DNA of 64,000 nucleotides from Atriophallophorus winterbourni. Lineage: Eukaryota; Platyhelminthes; Trematoda; Plagiorchiida; Microphallidae. Below, one piece after another: positions 11,445 to 20,209 of this stretch (position 1 is its first letter; each line of letters starts with the position of its first letter). The translations under genes were made by a program, and so were the position numbers. The notes under the pieces were generated by a model that had not been told where the DNA came from, searched no databases, and worked only from the letters and a program-made list of their open reading frames with translations. The stretch covers positions 120,591-184,590 of the forward strand of contig JACCGJ010025938.1 in assembly GCA_013407085.1 (NCBI GenBank), read 5' to 3'.

Positions 11445-12670
11445 TCCACCGCAGTTCCTAATCGTCCTCGGATTTTTGTAATCTTGAATAGGTTTGTTCC
11501 TCAGTCTTTCCGATCGTCTGACAGGTTCACTTGATTCAGTATTCTCAGAAGAATCTAGAGGTGTTGTGTTATGATTACTAACGCAACCAGTATTAGAACG
11601 CAACTGACCTGAATCTTGGTAGATGATTTGATCTGCATGACGCTTGTACACAGTTCCGCCTTCCAGATCGAGTATTTTTACCATAGTTCTTCCGATCTTG
11701 TTTAAAACAATACCGGTACTTGGACGGTAATCATTTCCATGATAGTATGATACTTCAGCCGATCCAAGTTCCAGCAGATTTGATCTCAAGTATCGCGATT
11801 TTGATAACATGGATGGTGTATTTCTAGTAGCTGAATGTTTACTATTGCGATATTGAAGCAAGAAATTGTCAATACAACGATCAAGTTCATTTAATGTTGT
11901 TGGAGAACAAGGAGAAATGGCAAGTTTTAGCGAAGCGACAAAGTTTTCGGCTGATCCATTCGACTGTGGATGTCCGGGGCATTGAAAAATGTCGGAAACC
12001 AAGTGAATATAGACACTGAGTAACACATGAAGCAGAGAAATGGCTTCCGTTATCACTAACGACAGCTATAAGCACACCTTCACGGCTGAAAACCTTTCGT
12101 AATGCAAGCATTGTTAAATCAGAATCGTGTTTAGTAGTAAGGAAAACTTCCAGCCATTTTGAATACGCATCGATAATCACAAGAGCATAGTGTTTCTTTA
12201 GAAATGGTCCGCAGTAATCCATATGAAGACGTTGCCAGGCTTCACAAGCTAATGGTCATGGAGTCCATTTTGATGGCTGACGGAATAATTTGTGTTTACA
12301 GGAATGGCATGAAGAAGCAGTTCTACGGATATCAGTATCAATCTCTGGCCACCAGCATAATTGTCTGGCCAACGATTTCATTGTTTCAATGCCTAAGTGT
12401 CCCGAATGCAAATCATCAACTATTTGTTTGCGAAGTGAGGGAGGAATAACAATACGATCATTTAGAGACAACAGATTTTCGGGTGTTGCACATAATTCAT
12501 CACGACGCCGATAGTAAGCTGGATATTTTTTCTTGAATGTAGCTGACCAACCTCGTTTAACTGTAGCTATTATCGCACCAAAATATTTCTTTGTTTCATA
12601 TCTTAGATCTGAATGAGATACACAAAGTGGTTGAACCAACAAGCAGTCCGTACTGTCACTCTTTTCATGT
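11445..12670 (-). pseudogene. Gypsy-2 integrase and C-terminal tail
   Basis: The zinc-finger part (12256-12670) has LHSGHLGIETMK for the two His and SCHSCKHK for the two Cys. The core carries MDYCGPF, VVSDNGSHF and NGSAENFV (the D, D and E positions), the last in a different frame, so there is a frameshift near 12000. The tail (YHGNDYRPSTGIV, GRTMVKILDLEGGTVYKRHADQI) resembles the GPY/F module. Coding runs to the LTR border and into it. Confidence 0.88.
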
Positions 12671-12832
12671 GTCACAGCATTGCGGGACAAGTAATTTACA
12701 TGCTGAATTTGTTTTGCACTGTTCAATGGTGTAATTATATGCACCACATCTGTCACAGCATTGCGGGACAAGTAATTTACATGCTGAATTTGCTTTGCAC
12801 TGTTCAATGGTGTAATTATATGCACCAAGTGC
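12671..12832. repeat. 81-bp tandem duplication in Gypsy-2 pol
   Basis: Two nearly identical direct copies with an 81-bp period (first copy from 12671, second from 12752; GTCACAGCATTGCGGGAC starts both). It spans the join between RNase H and integrase and repeats 27 residues (core QIQHVNYLSRNAVT) without changing phase. The copies differ at only about one base in the shared part, so the duplication is recent relative to the age of the element. Confidence 0.95.
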
Positions 12833-13519
12833 TATGCTCCATCGCTGATCCATTGCTGCAGTAGATTTTGCCAACGAAGATGTCGGATTGTAAATAAATT
12901 TCAGTGCTTCATGATTAGTTATCATAGTGAATTCATGACCGAATAAATATTTGTGTAGGCGCATGACAGCCCAGTAAACAGCTAGCGCTTCTCGATGAGT
13001 CTGAGCATAAATTTGTTCTGCTTTACTTAGTCGATGTGAAATACACAATACGGGATGGCCATTTTGCTCTAAAACAGCACAAATTCCATGAGGGGAAGCA
13101 TCCGTAATTAGAACAGAACGCACATTTGGTGTTAACGGCTTAAGTACATCACTGGATTGCAATATGGATAAAATATCCCGAAGTATCTTTTCATGTTCGG
13201 AAGTCCACTTCAACGTTGTAGCATTCATTAATGTAAACAATGAATTTGCAACTGTTGCAAAATTTGGGATGAATTTAAAATAATATTGTAGCACTCCCAT
13301 CACTGATCGAAGTATACTAAAAGAATTTGGCGATTTCATTTCCACCAGAGGTTTAAGACGATTCTGGCCTGGACGGAGTCCATTAGACGATACACGGTAT
13401 CCGAGGCAATCAATCTCATCAACAGAAACGATGCATTTATCCGGATTTAATTTCACGTTATAATGTTTGAAACGAGAGAGTAAAGCTAATAAACGTTGAT
13501 CGAGAACACGATTATCGGG
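12833..13519 (-). pseudogene. Gypsy-2 RT thumb and RNase H
   Basis: Reads VKLNPDKCIVSVDEIDCLGYRVS (RT end), VMGVLQYYFKFIPNFA, then RNase H with LITDASPHGICAVLEQ, AQTHREALAVYWAVMRLHKYLFG and MITNHEALKF. The upstream half of RT lies at 16728-17300; the two halves were separated by Gypsy-N exactly after IIIHA. Confidence 0.9.
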
Positions 13520-13523
13520 TGCA

Positions 13524-13705
13524 TGTAGTAGACCGGATTACTACAATAATATCCCCAAGAACGTTGGAGAAAAGGCAGGTTGACTGGAAGATTTATAGCG
13601 GTAGCCAAAACGTGTACAGAGCGAGCACGATGCACGCACGAACGAAACGGAAGTTAATAATTGTCAAGGTCAATGTTTTGATAAGGAAAAACAAGCGGTG
13701 TTACA
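13524..13705 (-). repeat. 3' LTR of Gypsy-N
   Basis: 182 bp, TGTAGTAG...GTGTTACA in plus reading. Flanked outside by TGCA (13520-13523) and inside by the purine tract that primes plus-strand synthesis. Confidence 0.96.
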
Positions 13706-14089
13706 CAGCCCCCCTCCAAGAAGTCTGGTCAGCGAAGACTTCTGATCGGGAGTTGCCCGTGGCGTGGCGCATGCGGGTGTCAGGTTACCCCGGGTAGGAA
13801 CGTAGTCTCTCAGCAACCAGTCACATAGAAGTCAGCCAGGGCACTCGGTCTGCGTGGGTCGATCTTCGGTGGTTCGAGAGTAGGATGTACGGTGAACCGA
13901 TCAGGACTAAGCCAAGTAGCGTCTCATATGTGAGTGAACCTACTGCCGAGCCGCCTCACATGGAGTGAACAGCTGCTAGCGGGATTTTCCCGTTTGGCGT
14001 GGTCTTAGTATGAACCCAATTTGAGCAGAAGCAGGCGCATTCGTAGGCTTGACAACAAGAACCCGAAGCTTCGAAAACACAGTCCCTGC

Positions 14090-14400
14090 TCAGATTTTCC
14101 TGCGTCTCGAAGAAGGATCGTAAACGGCCGCGCCAGGAGAATCGGTTGGCGCGTCAATCTGGGCTGGTAAGGACCTTGTGAGACATGACAGGCGTGTTGG
14201 AACAATTGTGATCTTGTTGATGGTTAGGGCTACCGGGTGAGTTGGGGGCAAGCGTAGGTGGACCAGGAAGGGTGCGCGATTCGGTGGCATCAGCGGTGGG
14301 TGGGTGCGTACCTGAGGGAAGAAAGAAAAAGAAAACTCCCTGGTGCATGGGTTTAGGGCCACGACCGAGTGATTAAAATGAGGTACAAATAATGCACGCG
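14090..14400 (-). pseudogene. Integrase tail, cassette 3 (partial)
   Basis: A third partial unit: the spacer (CACTCGG, CCCATGCACCAGRGAG-like block), a pyrimidine run ending in CCTCAG, and GTACGCACCCACC, then a coding-like proline-rich segment that no longer matches the SIDR block. About 380 bp of 3' untranslated sequence follows to the LTR. Confidence 0.6.
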
Positions 14401-14424
14401 TGTATGCCAAAAGATATGAAAGTA

Positions 14425-14805
14425 TTAACTATTTACAACAAAATCAGCGAATCGAACGGGTTGCCGTTTGGCACGTTTTGTTCCTGTAGTGGCCGGCTCT
14501 GGGCTAGCTGTAGGGACAGGAGGGGTAATGACCAGTGGTGCCGGGGTTGGCGTTGGGTCATGTGGGATTACTTCCTCGTCCATGAAAGCCGGTTTGACTC
14601 TGTCGATTGAGACAGTGTCATGCTTGCCGACACGGTCAATGACGACCGTCTTGGGAGATCGCACGTGTTGGGCGGCGTGTGCTCGGTTAGGGGCTACCGG
14701 GAGGATGGCGACAGGCGTCGGCGATCCGGGGGTGGCGCGTGCCACGATTTCCACAGCTGGAGGTGCATGTGTACCTGAGAAGTAGGAAAAAACTCTCTGG
14801 TGCAT
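14425..14805 (-). pseudogene. Integrase tail, cassette 2 (tandem copy)
   Basis: A second diverged copy of the tail: KHDTVSIDRVKPAFMDEE, a Pro-rich linker, and RAKRQPVRFADFVVNS then stop. It lacks the GPF part; instead it opens just after a pyrimidine-rich run ending CAG, followed by GTACACATGCACC. The spacer between cassettes (about 14783-14880) repeats at 14327-14424, showing a tandem duplication with a period near 455 bp. Confidence 0.8.
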
Positions 14806-14880
14806 GGGTTTATGGCTATGACCGAGTTATAGTGATGAGGTACGTAAAACATGCACGGGCATATACCAAGTGATAACACT

Positions 14881-15174
14881 TTAAAAATGTGCTACATAGT
14901 CGGCGAACCTTACGGGTTGCCGTTTCGCTCGCCTAGCTCTTGTGGTGGCAGGCGTTGAGATAGTCGAGTTTAAAGTAGGGGTTATCACCGGTGGTGTTGC
15001 GGTTGGGTCTGGCGGATTAGCTGAGTCAACTGCATTGTCCATGAACGCTGGTTTGACTCTGTCAATCGAGACCGTGTCGTGTCGACCGTCGCGGTCAATC
15101 ACAACTGATTTTTTGGACCGCCGAATTATCTTAAATGGTCCATCAGAAGGAGGGTGAAGAGGTTGCTTCACCAT
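14881..15174 (-). pseudogene. Gypsy-N integrase C-terminal tail, cassette 1
   Basis: Reads VKQPLHPPSDGPFKIIRRSK, then the block RHDTVSIDRVKPAFMD, a Pro/Thr-rich linker and the end RAKRQPVRFADYV before a stop. The order (GPF module, SIDR block, FADYV end) is the normal tail of CsRn1-type integrase; Gypsy-3 ends similarly. A TAG just upstream (near 15205) interrupts its connection to the core. Confidence 0.85.
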
Positions 15175-15599
15175 GTCGTTTCGGAGAAAGACATACTAAC
15201 AATGTGCCAACTCCTTCGGCATGTGGGACTGTTTGGCTTGAAGTCGCGGGGATGGTGGGTGGAAACGACTCCCACCGTGTCGCAAGCGCGTCACGTTATC
15301 TCCATAGGCAAATGGTGATTGCCTAGCAGGGAAGACATATGTATAGCCACTTGAAGGTGGTAACGGGCCAACGAGGTCTACGTGCCTGTGCGAGAAACGC
15401 TTATCCGGTTCGACGAAAGCTCTTAATGGGCTTTTTGTGTGTCCGCGGATTTTCGAGCGTTGACAATTACCGCGCGCTTTAGCGCTTGTGCGAACGACTT
15501 TACTGGATTTTGGTCCGTCACTTAGACCCGTGGATTTCTCCTTGATGTGGAGAAGACGACGTGATTTATTCGGGCTGACGACAGTAGTCGTCGTTAGTT
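15175..15599 (-). pseudogene. Gypsy-N protease start fused to integrase core remnant
   Basis: Shortly after a protease-leader-like RRLLHIKEKSTG the frame jumps to integrase (KSPLRAFVEPDKRFSHRHVDLVGPLPPSSGYTYVF), so protease, RT, RNase H and the integrase zinc finger have been removed by one internal deletion near 15490. The rest of the core (the second Asp and the Glu) is also absent before the tail begins. Confidence 0.8.
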
Positions 15600-16419
15600 G
15601 TCGGCCCGGAAGTTTCCCGCTGGCGATGTGCGATGGGCGCAAGGTTTGATGCAACGCCGCGCATCGTCGCCGTATTTCCGATGTATCCAGCAAACGGGTG
15701 ACCGAGTGTGACTACTCGAGCGTCGGCGGGATGGGGTGCGAGATCGTGGCTTATTGTTGAGTGCGAGGTTTCGAACCTCATTGCGTAAAGTCGCAACCTC
15801 AGCCAGCAGATCCGCATTGCTGACTTCCGTTACATTAGCATGTTTGCGTGATCTTCCAGCGGTTACCGTGGAAATATGGGTATCTGGGTAGGGACGCATA
15901 CTTTCGGCGATGTTGTCCGCCATTTCCGAAAGTTCAGATACCGGAGTGCTTTTTGCAGCAACCAAGGTGGGTTGCACGCACTCGGGTAAGTGCTGGAGCC
16001 AGTTCCTTTAGTAAGGACTCGTCCATGTGTGATGACCCTAGCAAGCGACACATCTCCATTAGTATGGTAGATGGCTTTTTGTTGGCAATTTCTAAGTTGC
16101 CAAACAACTGCTGTAGCCTAGATCGTTCAGACGGAACCATGCGAGAAATTACGGCTTGTTTGACGATACGGTAACGGTCACCTATGGGTGCAGTCAGGAC
16201 TGCGTCGCGTACCTGTAATAACACATCCGCTGGGAGTTTCTGCGTTAAATATGAAAACATGGCGGAATCATCAATTATATTTTTAGAACTAAATGCAGTT
16301 TCTAAAAAATGAAACCAATACTCAGGGTCCTGTGGAATAAATCTGGGTATTGTGATGACAGTCGAAGCCAAAATAACGCGTTTAGAATCACTCATAATAA
16401 ACAGGAGCAATTGATGCAA
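15600..16419 (-). pseudogene. Gypsy-N Gag with CHCC finger
   Basis: Capsid-like part at 15950-16419 (IPRFIPQDPEYWFHFLETAF, SYLTQKLPADVLLQV, PSERSRLQQLFGNLE), then a frame change near 15960, then a linker and the CHCC-type finger CWIHRKYGDDARRCIKPC near 15660. This unusual finger in place of the CCHC knuckle is a known mark of the CsRn1/Kabuki group and also occurs in Gypsy-3. Confidence 0.85.
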
Positions 16420-16541
16420 ATAAAATGCACGATTAAACGAGGTTAAAAAAATCTACCTGAAAACTCCGATGTGAAGCGGAAAAAATTTGACGTACCGGAA
16501 AAGATACACGAAGAAATGCGTGTATGTCGGGCTCACCAATT

Positions 16542-16723
16542 TGTAGTAGACCGGATTACTACAATAATATCCCCAAGAACGTTGGAGAAAAGGCAGGTTG
16601 ACTGAAAGATTTATAGCGGTAGCCAAAACGTGTACAGAGCGATCACGATGCACGCACGAACGAAACGGAAGTTAATAATTGTCAAGGTCAATGTTTTGAT
16701 AAGGAAAAACAAGCGGTGTTACA
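16542..16723 (-). repeat. 5' LTR of Gypsy-N
   Basis: 182 bp, two mismatches to 13524-13705 by my reading. Flanked outside by TGCA (16724-16727) and inside by the TGGTGAGCCCGAC primer-site candidate. Confidence 0.96.
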
Positions 16724-16727
16724 TGCA

Positions 16728-17300
16728 TGAATAATAATATCGTTTTGATAGACTTCGACACCAGGGAGACCATTGACAAGATTGTTCATCACATCTTGAA
16801 ATACAGCTGGTGAAACAGATAAGCTAAACGGAAGAAACTTTTTAACGATACAATCCAAAAGGCGTGTTAATGGTTGTAGCTTCACTTGACGCTTCATCAA
16901 GTGGAATCTGTAAGTAGGCATAATTCAGATCGATTTTAGAGAAAACACATGAACCATGTAAACGAGATAATAGCTTTGGGTTCCACAGTCGTGCAACTTC
17001 GTTTCATTAATAAAGGGTTCAGTGTCACTCTGTAATCTCCACAAACATGGGCCGTTTTTCCATCTCTATGCAGAGGTGTAATTATTAGTGTGGCCCATTT
17101 GGAGGCTGCCACTGGAACAAGAATTCCAAGTTCACACAAAGAATTATTCATTTTTCGAACAGGTTCCCTTAAACCATATGCAATCAGGCGACGTTGCAAA
17201 AAATATAGGATCACCAGTTATTTCTAAATAAACAGGTTTTATGTTCATGCCACCGCAATGCGATGCAAATTGGTGAATTAAATCCTTTATTGATTGCTAT
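16728..17300 (-). pseudogene. Gypsy-2 RT N-terminal half
   Basis: Contains ELGILVPVAASKWATLIITPLHRDGKTAHVCGDYRVTLNP (palm start) and PAVFQDVMNNLVNGLPGVEVYQNDIIIHA. The YXDD box reads YQND, so the first catalytic Asp has become Asn. At least two frame changes lie between 16920 and 17000. The frame stops at the Gypsy-N target site TGCA. Confidence 0.87.
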
Positions 17301-18472
17301 TCAAATTTTGAAAATGAACTTGTAGACAAAAAGGAGTAACTTCAGCGATTTTAAGCCAAGGATAGGTGGACCAGATTTCGTGACAATGAATGAACACTCA
17401 ACTGGTTTGGCAGTACCATATCTGACTGGAATAGAGCAAACTGCGACAACAGTTACAGAATGTCCTGAAACGCCGTGAATCGAAATGTCAGATCGATTAA
17501 TTTGAGTATCAGGGGCAAAATGTTTCAAGTTATTCAATGAAATCGATGATTCCGCACTTCCTGTATCAAGTATAAATTCTTTGGAACCATAACTGTTGAA
17601 TATATGTTCGCGAATATGAGACACTGTCGATGGTAACACTGATAATGAAAGTGAGTTGATTTGATTTTCAACATTGACGACTTTTGTATCATAACTATGC
17701 ATATAACATGTCTTAGAATTTCGACAAACAGACTGAATATGTCCAAGTTTACCACATTTAAAACATTTAGCATTACGAAATGGACAAGTAAATCGAGAGT
17801 GTAACTTGCCACAAGATGCACATTTTCCAAACTTCGGATTGTCAAAATCGGACTTGCTTCTGCCGAATTTGCTTATTCTGTCTGAATTGACCTCAGAATT
17901 ACTTTGTTGCTGTGATCGGTTGCTCGACTGAAGGTTAGATTTAAAGGTTCCGAACAAAACAGATTGAGTGTCGGCATTAATTTGACGATTAGTTTCTCTT
18001 TCAACATCTTCATAGTGTTCACATATTCTCTTTACATTTTCAAAAGTTGGATTATTCAACATCAATAACTGACGATATAAATCGGGTTCATTTACACCAG
18101 CGATTAAACGATCTCTTAAATTATCATATAGTTTGTCTTCAAATGCACAACGTGAAGCTTGTGTTTGCAATTCCAGAATAAATTGACGAATAGATGGGTT
18201 TTCATGTCTTTGCATTGTATTGAAACGAGCACGTTCAGCATGAGCTAATAGAATTTATTTCAAATCATTGAAAGTCTTCTTGGCAGGCTGGATAGGAAAT
18301 GATAAATTTTTCAACGGAGCATAAGCATCTTCTCCTGCTGAAGTACGAAAATGCGCAGTAATAATTGAATCAGGCAGTTCACCCTTGGTGAGACACCAAA
18401 GTTCAAAACGTTCCAGATAATCTCAAATTTCTCTGTGGGTTCCATGAATATTGAGAGTTCCGAACGACATAA
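17301..18472 (-). pseudogene. Gypsy-2 Gag and protease
   Basis: Starts at an ATG at 18472 (MSFGTLNIHG), 17 bases inside the 5' LTR. Two in-frame stops, each explained by a single-base change (near 18425 and 18257), interrupt the N-terminal Gag. The remaining 304 codons carry a capsid-like region (MQRHENPSIRQFILEL, LRDRLIAGV), two zinc knuckles (CASCGKLHSRFTC and CFKCGKLGHIQSVC) and the protease (FILDTGSAESSI, ILGLKSLKL). The active-site DTG is intact. Gag packages the element RNA and the protease matures the polyprotein. Confidence 0.9.
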
Positions 18473-18489
18473 CTGATCGCGACGTCAAT

Positions 18490-18667
18490 TGTAATGAATT
18501 GAATTGTATTCAATTGAGTGAGATAACCAACACAGAATTGCAGTGAGAATAAACCACGCTCACTCGAATTACACTGTATGTATTTATTAATGTAACTTTA
18601 ACAACGAGAATTTGAATAACAGCATTATTGATGATTATTGATTATTAATAATTGTTATTCAAACAAT
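18490..18667 (-). repeat. 5' LTR of Gypsy-2, outer tip missing
   Basis: Same LTR as 11260-11444, but the outer 7-8 bp (the CATCACA end in plus reading) are gone. The LTR stops at AAACAAT and LINE-A-like sequence starts immediately. See the separate finding on the odd junction. Confidence 0.85.
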
Positions 18668-19080
18668 ATAGGTTTACTGGAACTTTACTAGTTACATATA
18701 CTAACTTTATTAGATTATTGCAATATTATATCTAGCAACATTACTCGCTCTGATAGTTATGCTTTAAAAGGCATCCAAAGTTCTTTCACACGATCCATTA
18801 CCACCATTTGGGATAAGCGTTCATATAAGGAAAGTTGTGAGATACTAGGATTGGAACCATTATGGTTTCGAAAAAATAAGACAAAGTTTTTTTACTTTTT
18901 ACAGAATATTGAAAAAAGATATGATCGACATTGATTTACAATTAGATTTCAAAAACAAACAAAACAAAAACAAAATATGTATACGAAAATTCACAATCGG
19001 CTACCAAAAGATTTCTATATTTATAAATATTCTCTTTATGGAATTTACTTCCCAATAATATAAGACTGAGCACTTCACAA
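18668..19080 (+). mobile_element. LINE-A, piece 3: RT C-terminus and 3' end
   Basis: Continues LINE-A after Gypsy-2: CNIISSNITRSDSYALKGIQSSFTRSI, DKRSYKESCEILGLEPLWFRK, and a terminal NRLPKDFYIY near 19000. No perfect poly(A) is visible; an A-rich, CAAAA-rich stretch is at 18945-18980. The first about 40 bp repeat the LINE-A sequence already present at 11188-11258. Confidence 0.8.
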
Positions 19081-19103
19081 ACTGAATACAAAAAGCAACT
19101 CAA

Positions 19104-19260
19104 CGTTATCTCCACTACCAATTTTGGCTAGGCTGAAAAGGGGTGTAGCATTGAAATAAAAAGTCTATCTAATTACTTTTAATTTAGACAATACGTCAGT
19201 GAGCTGGTGGTGTATTGGTCATGTGCCTCGCCTAAGTGTCCTGAGGTTGCAGGTTCGAGT
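19104..19260 (+). repeat. Dispersed repeat with tRNA-like end, copy 1
   Basis: About 157 bp also present at 25258-25416: ACGTTATCTCYACTACC at the start, AGGCTGAAAAGGGGTGTAGC in the middle, and GGTGTATTGGTCATGTGC...GGTTCGAGT at the end, which resembles a tRNA-like promoter (B-box GGTTCGAGT). Confidence 0.75.
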
Positions 19261-19353
19261 CACGATGGCCGAATTATTTTCTGAAAGTTATTCGTCATCG
19301 GATTCAAAACACATCATTTTTTCCAAATAGGATTTTCTAACTTTTATCTCTCT
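19201..19353 (+). mobile_element. tRNA-related SINE, plus orientation
   Basis: tRNA-like head (to GGTTCGAGTC) then a body GAATTATTTTCTG...CATCGGATT...ACACATCATTT...TCTAACTTTTAT. The body is repeated in inverted orientation at 19700-19820. The head overlaps the dispersed repeat 19104-19260. Confidence 0.7.
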
Positions 19354-19691
19354 TATCTTAATTTGATTTCTTCCAAAGCAATCTCCTTCTCCCATTTTAT
19401 CCGCTCCCTTGATTTTCTTTTCATTTCCATTTCGTTGAGTTTTGCCTCTGTTGGTTCAGCGAAACGGTGCATGAATGGTTGCAGAGATTGAGAAAAGGAA
19501 CCGTGTGGAGAGTCATTAGTGAGAGTGTCATTAGGAAACGTATCAAAAAATGGATCCAGCTCATCAGAGCTGGAAATTTCCTTGAGCACTGCACCCGCTA
19601 TTACTTGTACTTTGTTAGTAGGCATACTAAAAAGATTTTTATTAACAATTATCAGCCAGTGGTTTGTTTGAACTTCTGTCGCTTTGGACAA
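19353..19691 (-). CDS. Unrecognised 112-codon open frame between inverted SINEs
   Basis: I do not recognise it. The predicted peptide has an acidic middle (SSSDELDPFFDTF) and a strongly charged, probably coiled-coil end (EAKLNEMEMKRKSRERIKWEKEIALEEIKL). It runs directly into the SINE body, has no visible promoter, and lies in a repeat-dense region. It may be an exon captured between two SINEs, a transposon fragment, or chance. Confidence 0.2.
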   Translation of the reverse strand: MSKATEVQTNHWLIIVNKNLFSMPTNKVQVIAGAVLKEISSSDELDPFFDTFPNDTLTNDSPHGSFSQSLQPFMHRFAEPTEAKLNEMEMKRKSRERIKWEKEIALEEIKLR

Positions 19692-19699
19692 AATTGAAA

Positions 19700-19842
19700 T
19701 TGAGATAAGGAATATAGAAGTTAGACAATGCTATTTAGAAGAAATGATGTGTCTTAAATCCGATGACGTATTATTTACAGAAAATAATTTCGCCACCGGT
19801 ACTCGAACCTGCGACCTCACGACTGCAAGGGTAGTGGTTTTA
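19700..19842 (-). mobile_element. tRNA-related SINE, minus orientation, split by Gypsy-3
   Basis: Reverse complement of the SINE body at 19241-19350, followed by its head (CTCGAACCTGCGACCTCACGACTGCAAGG in two blocks: B-box CGAACCTGCGA). The head is cut at 19842 by the Gypsy-3 LTR; the remainder (TTCTACCCC, the A-box side) continues at 25091, right of Gypsy-3. Confidence 0.75.
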
Positions 19843-20108
19843 TGGTGTTTTCATCAATGTATATTTTATTACAATAACCCTGAATATTTCATTATTGTTT
19901 TGTTTTAATGATACATGTAAATATGTACACAATTTTGAATATACTATTCACGCCGCGCTCGTGTTCTGCTTTGGGATAAGTATATCGCGTGTGACTGCCT
20001 GGGATTTGTATGCTGTTATTCGTTGCGAACTGTGTTCCGGTTTATTGCGTTCAATAACCAGAGACATACTTTGTTAGTGGTGAAATCTTCGTTGGATCAA
20101 CCGCTACA
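19843..20108 (+). repeat. 5' LTR of Gypsy-3
   Basis: About 266 bp, TGGTGTTTTC...CCGCTACA, directly followed by AATTGGTGAGCCCC, the primer-site candidate shared with Gypsy-1 and Gypsy-N. Confidence 0.93.
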
Positions 20109-20209
20109 AATTGGTGAGCCCCGAACATTTTTCTATTCGAAATTTTCGTTCGTACCATATACTCCCATTTATTTTAATTTTGCTGTCATATCTATTTTTC
20201 ATTTACTAA

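Larger units (their letters stand above)
13524..16723 (-). mobile_element. Gypsy-N: short CsRn1-type LTR element nested in Gypsy-2
   Basis: Two 182-bp LTRs (13524-13705 and 16542-16723) that differ at only two positions by my reading, TG/CA ends, and a 4-bp target duplication TGCA at 13520-13523 and 16724-16727. The 5' side (minus strand) has the primer-site TGGTGAGCCCGAC and the 3' side a purine tract GGAGGGGGG next to the LTR. The 2.8 kb interior has Gag with the CHCC finger and the end of integrase, but protease, RT and RNase H are deleted. It must have depended on enzymes from elsewhere. Confidence 0.95.
11260..18667 (-). mobile_element. Gypsy-2: Ty3/Gypsy element with zinc-knuckle Gag, inserted in LINE-A
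   Basis: LTRs at 11260-11444 (3') and 18490-18667 (5') enclose, on the minus strand, Gag with two zinc knuckles, protease, RT, RNase H, integrase and a GPY/F-like tail. The family differs from CsRn1: Gag has CX2C knuckles, the protease reads LDTGSAESS, and the site next to the 5' LTR is not TGGTGAGCCC. It lies inside LINE-A and is itself split in RT by Gypsy-N (13524-16723). Several stops and an RT active-site change make it inactive. Confidence 0.92.

Noticed and set aside
12613..12864. Plus-strand 83-codon frame with internal peptide repeat
   Set aside because: The repeat is only the 81-bp tandem duplication of Gypsy-2 read on the wrong strand.
14468..14785. Plus-strand 105-codon Gly/Val/Thr-rich open frame
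   Set aside because: Antisense of the proline-rich integrase tail cassette; composition explains the long frame.
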